A stretch of 30,974 bases of DNA. Origin: CAZWCX01 sp964632945. Its GTDB lineage: Bacteria; Planctomycetota; MHYJ01; WSZJ01; CAZWCX01. Position 1 is the stretch's first letter. Every line of letters starts with the position of its first letter. Shown one piece after another: positions 23,901 through 30,974 of this stretch. Where the stretch lies: NCBI GenBank assembly GCA_964632945.1, contig CAZWCX010000087.1, positions 1 to 30,974 on the forward strand. Direction: 5' to 3'. A model generated the notes under the pieces. The model ran no database searches. It saw only the letters and a program-made list of their open reading frames with translations, and had not been told where the DNA came from. Both the position numbers and the translations under genes were made by a program.

Positions 23901-24221
23901 CGTCAACCGGTCATGGGCATCCCGGATCCGGTCCTCGCCGACAAGACGTCCGGAGGCGTCCAGGGCCCAGCGCAGAAATGTCCGGCCTTCCTGGCTATCC
24001 CGAAGGAGACGGATGCGGTCGTCGGGAACCCCGTGACAGGAGGAGCAGCGGCGGTCGAGTACCGGGACCACACGGTCGCGAAACCGGTCATACCGGACCT
24101 GCTGCGCCCCGAACTCGCGCCCCGAGTCCGGTGGACGGACCCACAGCCCGAGCGCCGCCAGGGCCGCGAGCAGAGCCGCCCCGCAGGACAGTCGTCGAAC
24201 GCCAGGGGTCATGGCGACCAT
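20958..24221 (-). CDS. Large multihaem cytochrome, hydrazine-synthase-alpha-like
   Basis: A 1087-residue exported protein with a signal peptide at about 5-28. Haem motifs are CSSCH (59), the longer CFGANCH (199), CAGCH (928) and CVSCH (997). Segments before them (RFRDRVVPVLDRRC, FFAERVSPILVRKTC, YTFERDVRPILARSC) resemble the planctomycete cytochrome C domain. In between lies a WD40/PD40-like beta-propeller (DVAHDGRRAVFAMRR, LWEVDLESGDLRQLTY). The stretch ending in DGSIFVALPSGVAFDIQSLN plus a haem resembles the widespread family that includes the alpha subunit of anammox hydrazine synthase. Catalysis is not implied. ATG 24221 overlaps apbE by 13 bases; ATG 24212 (ATGA overlap) is equally possible. 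The remaining members of a hydrazine synthase complex are not seen in this window. Confidence 0.8.
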   Translation of the reverse strand: MVAMTPGVRRLSCGAALLAALAALGLWVRPPDSGREFGAQQVRYDRFRDRVVPVLDRRCSSCHGVPDDRIRLLRDSQEGRTFLRWALDASGRLVGEDRIRDAHDRLTTPQGPPEGSSAPIDRGSPALASPLLRSPLAPPYSGMEQHPEVFAHPGDPDFVALREWVEAEIGARPAPSAPLTDTEGFFAERVSPILVRKTCFGANCHGMRAFNDLKLDPGIPALANRFTDSQHRANRRAMLGEVTRLVSLSGDVESSRQLVKNIPLDQGGIVHKGGNRFFDKGDPDYEVLREWLEREKADARRRTGAALGEDLGLLFVRRSRSAPERFYEDLGFVPDAELLLAKDGRERRLCGPADIRSPDVAHDGRRAVFAMRRSADQPFDLWEVDLESGDLRQLTYSTDPKVHFLDPLYVPDPDDPGGDDLGRLCLVFVSNLAGGTCAASPDGLLGEAEGGDHRTLVDAARTERSGTFTGRRLRVVRGTNHGEERRIIAHDPGRLTVDPPFPAPVDGTTHYVIEATSRRAPRFDGWRIRLAARGEEAETFRTTLRRLTWSPEGVRRPTLRSSGEIVFTALRTGWQGGRPFFNGALFRTHEDGSNFHPHHGNRSGIPVLCDDRELPNGLEVRIGRDADSYWGGMAILSDHQFGPTIEPDNPVDDLDQPFRHGPPETAQHRFVPGWVALDPTAACRGVSPGGAWRDPWPLPDGSILIAHAPGPVDLADPAAAPDFDILRLVPDPSLHAEEGFAAGRLRREIVAGGPKAELWPRAVIPRLKEPVHKTLKAEDRLFGPPGRVSGFTGYPAGTPAVLRVFDLLVIDTFFEQNTPIGVRHLAAPVCPSCGDVTAEIDEVRWARILGQPLDGANPGRESGTALIAEVPVESDGSIFVALPSGVAFDIQSLNRERMALRWSHRWLYAVPGENHTLSIPRALYAQTCAGCHGGVTGRPTDVLRRPDAVTSASRTAATWDSTRMRARTPSNLDSSGAVTMREYTFERDVRPILARSCVSCHSGAEPGAALDLSGPGAHASLMRFVDAPDSRAVSSPLMEKLLGRELKAPAPLRGDAPHPSAAPLGPEDIVILIRWIDLGARRGGDGG

Positions 24222-25279
24222 CGCAGTCGATCTCCCTGTAGCGAAAGCCCCGGCGAGAGCCGAAGCGTCTTCTCTTCCAAGACCAGCATGGCCTGAACGC
24301 CGGGCAGGGAGCGGACGAGGTCCAACCCGCGCTCCGCCCCCAGGGCGCAGAGCGCCGTCGCGAGCGCGTCGGCATCCGCGCCCGACTGCGCAAACACCGT
24401 TGCCGAGGCGACGCCGCGGACCGGTTCCCCCGTCCTCAGGTCCAGCAAGTGCGAATAGCGCCGTCCCCCGGCCACGAAGTAGCGCTCAGCGTCGCCCGAC
24501 GTGGCGATGGCAATGTCGCGAACCGCCACGAGCATCAGCAACCCGGGACCACGCGGGTCGCGGATGGCGACTTCCCACGGCGAACCGCCGCGGGAACCGC
24601 CGACGACCAGGTCCCCCCCGGCATCGACCACGAAATCGACGAATCCCGCGCGGCGCAAACGGTCGGCGGCCCGGTCGGCGGCGTATCCCTTGCCGATTCC
24701 GCCGAACCCGAGTTTCATGCCCGGCTCCGTCAGCCGGACCTCGGACCCGTTCCACTCGATCTTTCGCCATCCCACGCGGGCGCGAGCGGCAGCCAGGACT
24801 TCGGCCGGGGGCAGGGCTTCCCGCGTCCGCGCCTCTTCCCAAACGTCGAACAGCGGACCCCCGCTCACGTCGAATCCCCCGTCCGTGAGCCGCGACCAAT
24901 GGAGCGACCGATCCAACAGGGCGCGCAGATGGATGCCGACCGGCATCGCGACGCCCCCGGCGGCGCGGTTGACGGCGCTCGTTTCGCTGTCCGCGCGCCA
25001 CTCGCTCACCGCATCCTCGACCGCCGCCATCTCTTCCAACGCGGCGCGCGCCGCCTCTGCCGCCTCCGGCTCCCGCCCCGGAGCCGACCACACGGCAACC
25101 TGGCAGAGGGTTCCCATCAGGGCCCGATGGCTGCGCACGATCGACCCGCCCGGAGCCTCCAGGATGCGGTCGATCGGAGAGCCTCCCGGCCCCCGGACCC
25201 AAACGCCCGTGACGCCCAGCACGGCGACGCCGATTCCGGCGAGAATCACTCGATGGAGCGGAGAAAGTGGATCAGGCAT
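24209..25279 (-). CDS. apbE: FAD:protein FMN transferase (ApbE)
   Basis: ApbE transfers FMN from FAD onto Thr/Ser of target proteins such as RnfG and RnfD, using Mg2+ outside the cytoplasmic membrane. The 356-residue product has an N-terminal signal anchor (about 9-27). Family motifs follow in order: ALMGTLCQVAV, GGFDVSGGPL, LGFGGIGKGYAADRA, VDAGGDLVVGG, RRYSHLLDLRTGEPV and ADALATALCALG. These cover the FAD- and metal-binding sites, so it should be active. It sits within the operon that encodes two candidate targets, RnfG (T-G-A-S) and RnfD (T-A-A-S). The start overlaps the upstream cytochrome gene by 34 bases. Confidence 0.93.
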   Translation of the reverse strand: MPDPLSPLHRVILAGIGVAVLGVTGVWVRGPGGSPIDRILEAPGGSIVRSHRALMGTLCQVAVWSAPGREPEAAEAARAALEEMAAVEDAVSEWRADSETSAVNRAAGGVAMPVGIHLRALLDRSLHWSRLTDGGFDVSGGPLFDVWEEARTREALPPAEVLAAARARVGWRKIEWNGSEVRLTEPGMKLGFGGIGKGYAADRAADRLRRAGFVDFVVDAGGDLVVGGSRGGSPWEVAIRDPRGPGLLMLVAVRDIAIATSGDAERYFVAGGRRYSHLLDLRTGEPVRGVASATVFAQSGADADALATALCALGAERGLDLVRSLPGVQAMLVLEEKTLRLSPGLSLQGDRLRWSP

Positions 25280-28242
25280 TCAACATCCCAGACGGAAAGG
25301 TGGGACGTGGTCCCGTGCGTATCGGGCAAACCGTCCCGCTCATTCAGGCCGACTTCACGTCCCTCGGGACGTGGGACATCGCTCCGCGGAAAGGGGAACC
25401 GCCGCAGCGCGGGATGGTCGGGCGAACAGACGACTTCCCGAAGGCTGAGCGCGCGGCCGTGATGAAGCAGGCGCGGCGGTCGCATCCACAGTCCGCGCAG
25501 CGAAGGGGCGACGAACTGGCCCTCATGCTCCTCGACCCGGCCCGGATCGTCCGGATCCCAGGGTCGACGGTGGCCCAGGATCGCATCCATCCGGTCCGCG
25601 CTCACCAGCGTGTGGGCGTCGTCCCGCGGCGCCGCGGTCACGAGCGGCGGAAAGGACCGGTTCTGATTGCGCGGATGGACCTTGTCGGTGAACGTCGGCG
25701 CCGGATGACACGCGGAGCAACCCACGCGCGGATCCTCGAACAGGACCCGTCCATGCCGCACCCGCGGATCGTCCGGGTCTTCGGGATTCGGCAGGAGCCG
25801 CGGCTCCCCGGCCTGATACTCCCCAATGAAGCGCTGAAACTCCCGAAAGCCGTACTCGCGTCCGAGCCATCGCCGGCTGACGCGGGCGAAGTGCACCTCG
25901 CGTCGCTTGACGAGGTCTTCCAGCGTCACCCCGTCCGGCAGGCGTGGCTGCCCCGTCGCCACCACGATCCGGTCGGCCGATCGGGCATAGCGGGCCTGCT
26001 CCTCCGGGTCCGCGAAGACGCCGGAAAAATCCCCCGCCGGCGTGCGGCCCTGAAAATCGATGAGCGGATTGTGCTCCATCATCATCGTCAGGGGTTCGTC
26101 GATCGACAGCGTTCCCTCGACGAAGAACGGCACCTTCTGGACCAGGGCGCGAAGGTCCGGGACCTCCCGGCTCCCTCCCGTGCGTTCCTCCCCGCCGCGG
26201 CTTTGTCCCATGACCTGGCTGACGCTCCACGCCTTCCCGTCCGAGGCGTCCCGGTAGTGACAGTGCACGCAACTCTGGTCCTGATCGACCGAGAACACGC
26301 TCGTCTGCACGAAGAACTCGCCGCGCTCGAAGTCCGTGGCGGGGAAGGGGTGCGGCCATCGACTCAGGGAAAGCGTCGAGGTCGACCCTCGAGCCAGGTC
26401 CACGAACGTGAGCGACTCCCCCAGACCGTTGACCACGATCAGGACGTCGTCGGCAATCGATAGCCCGACGGGCTTCACTCCGGTGGGGAATACCCTGCCG
26501 GGCGTCAACCGGTTCGCGGGTTCCACGTTCGCGTCCACGATCCATTCCTGCACCTCGAACGTGCCCGACATCGCGACATAGAGTCGGTCTCCCCGGACGG
26601 CGATCTGCTCCGGAAAGGCGCCCACGACCCTCATCAGGTCCGGGGAAACGTCTCCCTTGCGATCGCCGGCCAGCGCCTCGAAGGAGTCGGAGGTGTAACG
26701 GGTGAACGCTTCGTTAGCCTCGTAGCGGGAGACGTCGGACGTCGACGGGTCCAGGATCACCAGGTCGTTCGTAATGTCCCGGAACTTCTCCTGCGCCGTC
26801 CCGTCCACGTCCTCGTAGGGACCCAGAACCGCCTGCTCTTCGAGCGGCAGGGCCTTTCCGGTGGTGAGATCCCGGCGCAGCGAGAACTCCGCCTCCGGGT
26901 CATCCCGGTCGATGGATTCCCGCCCTGGATGGCGAGCCTTGGGGTGTCCGGATCCCACTCCGAGCGTCGCAAAGACCAGGCGGTTCTGCACCCAGACGAC
27001 GTCGTTCACGGGGGAGCGAACGAAGATACGACGCACTTCCCTCAGCCGGCGCGTATCCACAACCGAAACGTCGAGCGACCCGGTGTTCGCCACAAAGAGG
27101 GTGCGCCCGTCCGGCGAGAGCACCAGGTCGCGCGGCTTGTCGCCGACGCAGATCCCCGGGCCGGAGCGGTCGACGGCGTTCCACGCCTCGAGCACGCTTG
27201 CGTCCTCATCGTCCGCCCGGGAGAATACGACCCGTCCGGCATGATGCCGCCCGTCGAGGGCGTCGCCCCAGCCGCCGTCCCGAATGCCGCGAACCGCGCG
27301 CAGCAGGGGACCGCCCTGAGGATCCTGCGGATCGAGATGGGCCCGCAGGCGCAGGAACAGCTCCGGTGCGTTGGGCCCCGCGTAGAATCCTCCCGCGGAA
27401 TGCAGATGACAGCCCGCCCCGCCGCAGCGGGCGCGAACCACCCCGCGCACCGGGTGCCTCACGTCGTCCGTCGCCTCCGCGAGCGGAAGACGGCGAACGG
27501 CGATGCGGCAGTCGGGACAATGTCCCGGCCGGTTCGCTTCCCGGCCGCACGCCGGACATGCGAATCCGGCGCGCTCGCCGCCCGGGGGGAACGCGTCCAC
27601 GAGGGCAGCAACCTCCCCGAGATCCCGCAGCCGGCCGTGAAGCCGGCCGCCCTGCGGATCGAAGTCGACGACGAGCACCTGGTTTTTCCAGAAGTTGGTC
27701 ACATACGCGCGGCGTCCCGCGGGATCGAAGACGAGGTCTTCGCAGTAGAACGGGACCGCAACCTCCTCCTGCACGACGTCCGATCGCGTGTCGATGACGG
27801 AAAGAAAGTTCGAGGTTCGATGGGTCACCAGGGCCCAATCCCCGGAAGGGTGGATCGCGATGCCCCAGGGGTGCGAGCCCGTCGCAATCCGCCCGACCTC
27901 GACCCGTCCCGTCAGATCGATCACAACGACCTCATGGCCGGGCGAGGTCTCCTTCCCGGTCAGGGTGACGTAAGCCTTGTTCCGGTGGGGGATCGTCGCC
28001 ACCCGCGAAGGGCGGCAACGGGGCGGTTGGGGGGCGGCCAGCGGATTGGGGTTCGCCACCGGTGGCAGAGAGCGACGTGCGGAGCCGGTGTCGCCCTCGT
28101 TTTGCGACGGCGCCGACGCCGGCTCGACCCGGACGGCGCGCGCCGGCCGTCCGACCCATGCGGGCCATGCGGACAGAATCAGGATCGCAATCGCCGACGC
28201 GGCGCAAATGCCGTCCCGACGGTCCACCTTTCGCTGCATCAT
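25246..28242 (-). CDS. Exported beta-propeller / di-haem peroxidase-like cytochrome
   Basis: A 998-residue protein with a basic start and signal peptide (MMQRKVDRR, hydrophobic core to about 27). Residues 60-180 and 330-620 contain YVTN-type propeller blades (VVVIDLTGRVEVGRIATG, LVFDPAGRRAYVTNFW, LSPDGRTLFVANTGSLDVSV). Inserted between them are a zinc-ribbon (Cys229, 232, 242, 245) and a CX4CH haem motif, CGGAGCH (273). The C-terminal part is MauG/cytochrome c peroxidase-like, with CVHCH (658), CSACH (842), APSLRGLWMRPP and a closing LIHFLRS. The start is the ATG pair at 28242/28239. The frame stays open to 29046, but that extension runs antisense into the next gene and lacks a signal peptide. 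No clear ribosome site is seen. It is the first gene of the operon. Substrate unknown. Confidence 0.85.
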   Translation of the reverse strand: MMQRKVDRRDGICAASAIAILILSAWPAWVGRPARAVRVEPASAPSQNEGDTGSARRSLPPVANPNPLAAPQPPRCRPSRVATIPHRNKAYVTLTGKETSPGHEVVVIDLTGRVEVGRIATGSHPWGIAIHPSGDWALVTHRTSNFLSVIDTRSDVVQEEVAVPFYCEDLVFDPAGRRAYVTNFWKNQVLVVDFDPQGGRLHGRLRDLGEVAALVDAFPPGGERAGFACPACGREANRPGHCPDCRIAVRRLPLAEATDDVRHPVRGVVRARCGGAGCHLHSAGGFYAGPNAPELFLRLRAHLDPQDPQGGPLLRAVRGIRDGGWGDALDGRHHAGRVVFSRADDEDASVLEAWNAVDRSGPGICVGDKPRDLVLSPDGRTLFVANTGSLDVSVVDTRRLREVRRIFVRSPVNDVVWVQNRLVFATLGVGSGHPKARHPGRESIDRDDPEAEFSLRRDLTTGKALPLEEQAVLGPYEDVDGTAQEKFRDITNDLVILDPSTSDVSRYEANEAFTRYTSDSFEALAGDRKGDVSPDLMRVVGAFPEQIAVRGDRLYVAMSGTFEVQEWIVDANVEPANRLTPGRVFPTGVKPVGLSIADDVLIVVNGLGESLTFVDLARGSTSTLSLSRWPHPFPATDFERGEFFVQTSVFSVDQDQSCVHCHYRDASDGKAWSVSQVMGQSRGGEERTGGSREVPDLRALVQKVPFFVEGTLSIDEPLTMMMEHNPLIDFQGRTPAGDFSGVFADPEEQARYARSADRIVVATGQPRLPDGVTLEDLVKRREVHFARVSRRWLGREYGFREFQRFIGEYQAGEPRLLPNPEDPDDPRVRHGRVLFEDPRVGCSACHPAPTFTDKVHPRNQNRSFPPLVTAAPRDDAHTLVSADRMDAILGHRRPWDPDDPGRVEEHEGQFVAPSLRGLWMRPPRLLHHGRALSLREVVCSPDHPALRRFPFPRSDVPRPEGREVGLNERDGLPDTHGTTSHLSVWDVECLIHFLRSIE

Positions 28243-28689
28243 GCCGGAGGAGGCACCCGCTACGTCCGGGTCGACGATCGGTCGACCCGCGGAAACCCGC
28301 CGTCCACGTGAACGGTTCGGGAGTTGGACCTCACCGCCGCAATCCTTATGCCATGAAGGAGTTTCGTGAAACGAACCGGCACAGGGACGGAGTCGGGGGC
28401 CGGGCACGGGGCAACCCCACGGGAAGGCTCGAGTTTCGCCTCGGGGATGACCCTGGCCGACCGCGTGGGCCCGCCCGCGCGGGTGGCGGAGGCGCGTCCG
28501 CCCGCCGGCCGACGAATTCGGGTGCGGCGTCTCCCGCGTAGATGGGAACATTCCCCCGGCCGGCCGGAAAAACTTCGCACGGGGCGCGCGCGGATCGCTT
28601 CGCCGTTGACGGGCGAAGCCCGAGAGACTACCGTGCCGTAGGATTCCTTTCGTGCCGTTACCCGCCCGGAGCCCAGGAGAGTCGACGCC
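28243..28689. other. Divergent intergenic region upstream of cytochrome operon
   Basis: A 447-base region between divergent genes. It must carry the promoter of the nine-gene minus-strand operon, but I cannot place one with confidence. A less GC-rich patch at about 28341-28372 holds the dyad GTTTC-GT-GAAAC (28361-28372). A plus-strand promoter for the next gene is at 28606-28634. Short open frames here look like shadows. Confidence 0.55.
28606..28634 (+). promoter_or_regulatory. Candidate sigma-70 type promoter
   Basis: TTGACG (28606-28611) and TACCGT (28629-28634) are separated by exactly 17 bases, 55 bases before the start codon at 28690. The -35 matches five of six consensus positions and the -10 three of six, of the TAnnnT form common in GC-rich genomes. 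Confidence 0.45.
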
Positions 28690-29853
28690 ATGACCCGCCC
28701 CGTCGGTTGGATCGTTCCCGCCTTCCTTGCCCTTCTGCCGTGGGCCCATGAAGCACAGGCGCAGCAGGTCGCTTCGATCGAGCCGGCAAGGGTAGAGGAG
28801 GGGAGACCGGTGCGCCTGCGCGTTACGGTTCAAAATTCGACGGACGATCCGGCCGCTTTGGTCCGCTGTTTCGTCCGGATCGGCAATGCCGAGGGCGCGC
28901 TCGAAGGTCGTGCGCTGACGGCGTCCTCCCTGCTGCCGCTGGCGCACGAGGCGGTCTCCCTCGACCTCGAAGTTTCGGAAGACCTGGGGCCCATCGCACG
29001 TGCTCCCCGTCCGCCGGTGCGGCATGCGCTTCAGGGAAAACCGCACCTGCTCCTCCGTCGAATCGCGGCGGGTGGCGGGATCACATTCGACGTCGACTGG
29101 ATCCCATCGGAGGCCGACCAGGGCTTTCGTCTGGAGTGGTCGGCGCTGGTGATCGACGACGACTCGCGTGCCGAGTTCATGATTCGGTCGGGCGCGGATG
29201 TCTGGTCGCCCGCTTTCAACCGCGCCGAAACCGGGAAATCGGGGGAAGAGCGGAAACCGGAGCCCGACGCGGGCGCGATGCGCTTCCCCCGCACGGGAAT
29301 GGACGTTCGCGTCACGCGGTGGGTGCCGATCGAGGAAGCCGACGCGGAGGAGGTCCTCGTACCGGAATCGCGGATTCCCAAGCTCACGCTGATCGGCCAG
29401 AATCTGGAGGTGAAGCGCATCACGACCGATCTACGGATCGATGGACGCCGGATCCTGGAAGTCGTTCCGGCGGAGTTCGGTCTCGATGACGCGCGAACAC
29501 GGGCGGGGGGGGTGACGACGTCATCGGCGGTTCGCCTGGCGGACGGACGCTGGATCCTGGAGACCGCCGAGGGCGTGTGGTGGCTGGTGGCGCCCGAAGG
29601 GACTCCCCTCACCGCCGGGGGCCGGGTCTTTCCCCTGGCCGTCTCCCTGGCGCGCGAGGGCGCCGTTTCGATGGCTTGGCCTGCAGCGGACGCCCAGCCC
29701 GAACTCGCGTCGGATCTCCGGCAGGAGGGCTTCCTCGAAAGCGCCGGGAAGTCGCCCGTCGTGCGCGTGACGGCCGAGCGTCTGGCCGACTTCGCCGCGG
29801 TGCTCGGAAAACACGGGGCCCGCCTGGACGGGGCCACGATCGCGGGGCCCTGA
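28690..29853 (+). CDS. Exported protein of unknown function
   Basis: A 387-residue protein with a clear signal peptide (cleavage near AQAQQ, residues 23-25). The N-terminal part (VASIEPARVEEGRPVRLRVTVQNSTDDPAA) looks like an immunoglobulin-like or CARDB-type beta domain. The middle has further strand-rich segments, and the end alternates helix and strand. No catalytic motif is recognised. The ribosome site AGGAGAG lies eight bases before the ATG, with a candidate promoter upstream. The CAP-domain gene follows after 111 bases on the same strand; a hairpin with arms GGCCGCG/CGCGGCC (29912-29941) lies between them, without a T-run. Function unknown. Confidence 0.8.
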   Translation: MTRPVGWIVPAFLALLPWAHEAQAQQVASIEPARVEEGRPVRLRVTVQNSTDDPAALVRCFVRIGNAEGALEGRALTASSLLPLAHEAVSLDLEVSEDLGPIARAPRPPVRHALQGKPHLLLRRIAAGGGITFDVDWIPSEADQGFRLEWSALVIDDDSRAEFMIRSGADVWSPAFNRAETGKSGEERKPEPDAGAMRFPRTGMDVRVTRWVPIEEADAEEVLVPESRIPKLTLIGQNLEVKRITTDLRIDGRRILEVVPAEFGLDDARTRAGGVTTSSAVRLADGRWILETAEGVWWLVAPEGTPLTAGGRVFPLAVSLAREGAVSMAWPAADAQPELASDLRQEGFLESAGKSPVVRVTAERLADFAAVLGKHGARLDGATIAGP

Positions 29854-29964
29854 GGGAGTCGATCGTTCGGGTGAAAGTCTCATCGGCGGGAGGATCGTCC
29901 CCGGGGAACCCGGCCGCGTCGCGGCACGAGGTTCCGCGGCCTTGCATCCTTTCAGGAGGAACTC

Positions 29965-30858
29965 ATGCGCTACGGCGCCGCTCTCGTCACGCTCGCCCTG
30001 GCCGGCCTGTTCGCTGGGGAAGTTTTCGTCGGACCGCGGGATGCGCAGGCGGAGGACGATCCGGTGGGACGCGCCGTGACCGACCACATCAATGGATTTC
30101 GCAAGACGGCGGGACTGGCGCCGGTGGTTCTGGACGCCGACCTATCCCGATCCTGCCAGGCCCATGCGGACTATCTCGTCCGCCACGATGCCCGCATGTG
30201 GGGGGGACGGGATCGTCTCGATCCCCACGACGAGCGACCGGAGATGGAAGGGTACTCCGACGAAGGGCGAAAGGCGGCACGCTCATCCATCATCGCCTGG
30301 GTCGAACCCAAGCGCGCCATCGACAATCACATGGAGGGCCACTTCCACCGTGTCCCCTTGCTCAATCCGGACCTCAAGAAAGTCGGGGTGGGCGTGGCGC
30401 GCGGCGGAAAATACGGGTGGGCCTGCGTCATCGACGTGAATCGGGGAACGGGATCGACTCCGGATCGACCGGAGTGCGTGCCGTGGCCGGCCGACGGTCA
30501 GCTCGAAGTGCCGACCCACTACTATCTGGAGATGCCGGATCCGATCCCGATGACGAAGGACAAGAAGGCGGGCAATCCGGTGACGGTGACGTTCGCGCCC
30601 GTTTGCAAGGTCGCCGGCGCCCGCGCGACGTTTCTGGAGGGGCCCAAGAAGAAGCCGGTGGAATTCTGGATGTCCACGCCGGAGGCGCCCGCCGACCCGA
30701 TCTACCAGCGCAACACCATCGCGCTCTTTCCCAAGCAACCCCTCTCCCTCAAGACGGTCTACACCGTGACCGTGGAGTGCACCATCAACGGCAAGCCCTG
30801 GTCGAAGACGTGGAGTTTCACGACCTCGGGCAAGGGGCCGTCGCCGCGACCGCACTAG
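29965..30858 (+). CDS. Exported CAP/SCP domain protein with Ig-like tail
   Basis: A 297-residue exported protein with a signal peptide (cleavage near AQAED, about 30). The CAP (SCP/PR-1) domain spans about 35-155: DHINGFRKTAGLAPVVLDADL, the cavity helix SCQAHADYL, then GHFHRVPLLNPDLKKVGVGVA as the CAP signature, with histidines able to bind metal. A C-terminal Ig-like domain follows at about 180-290 (PVTVTFAPV ... TVTVECTINGKPWSKTWSF), of the SbsA/Big type. The ribosome site AGGAGG is five bases from the ATG. The stop TAG is immediately followed by inverted-repeat copy B. CAP proteins are numerous in planctomycetes; the role of this one is unknown. Confidence 0.88.
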   Translation: MRYGAALVTLALAGLFAGEVFVGPRDAQAEDDPVGRAVTDHINGFRKTAGLAPVVLDADLSRSCQAHADYLVRHDARMWGGRDRLDPHDERPEMEGYSDEGRKAARSSIIAWVEPKRAIDNHMEGHFHRVPLLNPDLKKVGVGVARGGKYGWACVIDVNRGTGSTPDRPECVPWPADGQLEVPTHYYLEMPDPIPMTKDKKAGNPVTVTFAPVCKVAGARATFLEGPKKKPVEFWMSTPEAPADPIYQRNTIALFPKQPLSLKTVYTVTVECTINGKPWSKTWSFTTSGKGPSPRPH

Positions 30859-30859
30859 T

Positions 30860-30974
30860 GGGTCTTCAACCTAGATTTCCCAGGTTGGTCCGGTCGCATT
30901 TCGCGCCGGGCTTCGTTGCTCGTCGGGCGCGAAAATCGCCTCGGCCGAACCTAGGATCTCAAGATTGAAGACCC
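30860..30974 (+). repeat. Inverted-repeat element, copy B (115 bp)
   Basis: It starts GGGTCTTCAACCTAGATTTC and ends with an imperfect inverse (GGATCTCAAGATTGAAGACC, then C at the last base of the window). Outer arms of about 21 bases and inner arms of about 25 bases pair, leaving a tip around GGGCTTCGTTGCTCGTC, so the element is one long hairpin. It lies one base after the stop codon of the CAP gene, just as copy A lies one base after a kinase stop. It lacks the 43 bases present at the tip of copy A. The window ends exactly at its outer edge, so more may lie beyond. Confidence 0.82.

Noticed and set aside
20958..28242. Anammox hydrazine synthase locus
   Set aside because: Only an alpha-like protein is present. 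No beta/gamma subunits or hydrazine dehydrogenase are seen, and alpha-like proteins are common outside anammox bacteria.
28243..29046. N-terminal extension of the propeller cytochrome
   Set aside because: It overlaps the divergent exported-protein gene in antisense, and starting at 28242 gives a proper signal peptide.
29912..29941. Intrinsic terminator between the two exported-protein genes
   Set aside because: The 7-bp arms can pair, but the loop is 16 bases and there is no T-run; in this GC content such a stem is expected by chance.

Overview
This is a GC-rich window from what looks like a Planctomycetota (or closely allied) genome. The signs are three Hanks-type Ser/Thr kinases (two with long C-terminal TPR arrays), cytochromes with planctomycete-type haem domains, CX4CH haem motifs, and a sigma-like gene fused by overlap to a kinase gene. 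No rRNA, tRNA, CRISPR array, transposase or phage gene is visible. The taxonomic call is inference from gene content.

Layout. 1-1338 (+): the C-terminal part of RecQ, cut by the window edge, converging on 1335-9660 (-), two very large kinase/TPR receptors. Both carry an unusual exact 46-residue TPR variant. Between them lies a 158-bp inverted-repeat element; a 115-bp copy lies at the right end of the window. 9661-9962 is a divergent promoter region. 9963-15679 (+): a qNOR-family membrane protein, a small ferredoxin, a sigma-region-4-like protein, a kinase and a membrane protein. 15690-16037 (-): a PilZ protein. 16559-17164 (+): an unknown exported protein. 17136-28242 (-): one compact nine-gene operon in which all eight junctions overlap. 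It encodes a beta-propeller/di-haem peroxidase-like cytochrome, ApbE, a hydrazine-synthase-alpha-like multihaem cytochrome, a pentahaem cytochrome, then RnfC, RnfG, RnfE-like, RnfA-like and RnfD. 28690-30858 (+): two exported proteins, one with a CAP/SCP domain.

Two things stand out. First, the qNOR-like protein has the substitutions that mark nitric oxide dismutase (Nod) rather than NO reductase. One Fe-B histidine is Asn (N558), the conserved Glu is Gln (Q579), and the quinol-site His/Glu/Phe/Asp appear as Ser326/Gly330/Ser334/Val749. If right, this organism can make O2 and N2 from NO. Second, the Rnf-like operon lacks RnfB, has a half-length RnfA-like subunit, and has lost the cysteines in RnfA/RnfE that hold the intramembrane iron-sulfur cluster. 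Yet it keeps the flavin subunits, their flavin transferase and about twelve haems on three exported cytochromes.

A working picture is a membrane that moves electrons between the cytoplasm and periplasmic cytochromes through a reduced, flavin-based Rnf relative, beside an NO-dismutating (or NO-reducing) enzyme, under the watch of several receptor kinases. The Nod and Rnf calls rest on motif comparison by eye with family sequences recalled from memory; no alignment or search was run.
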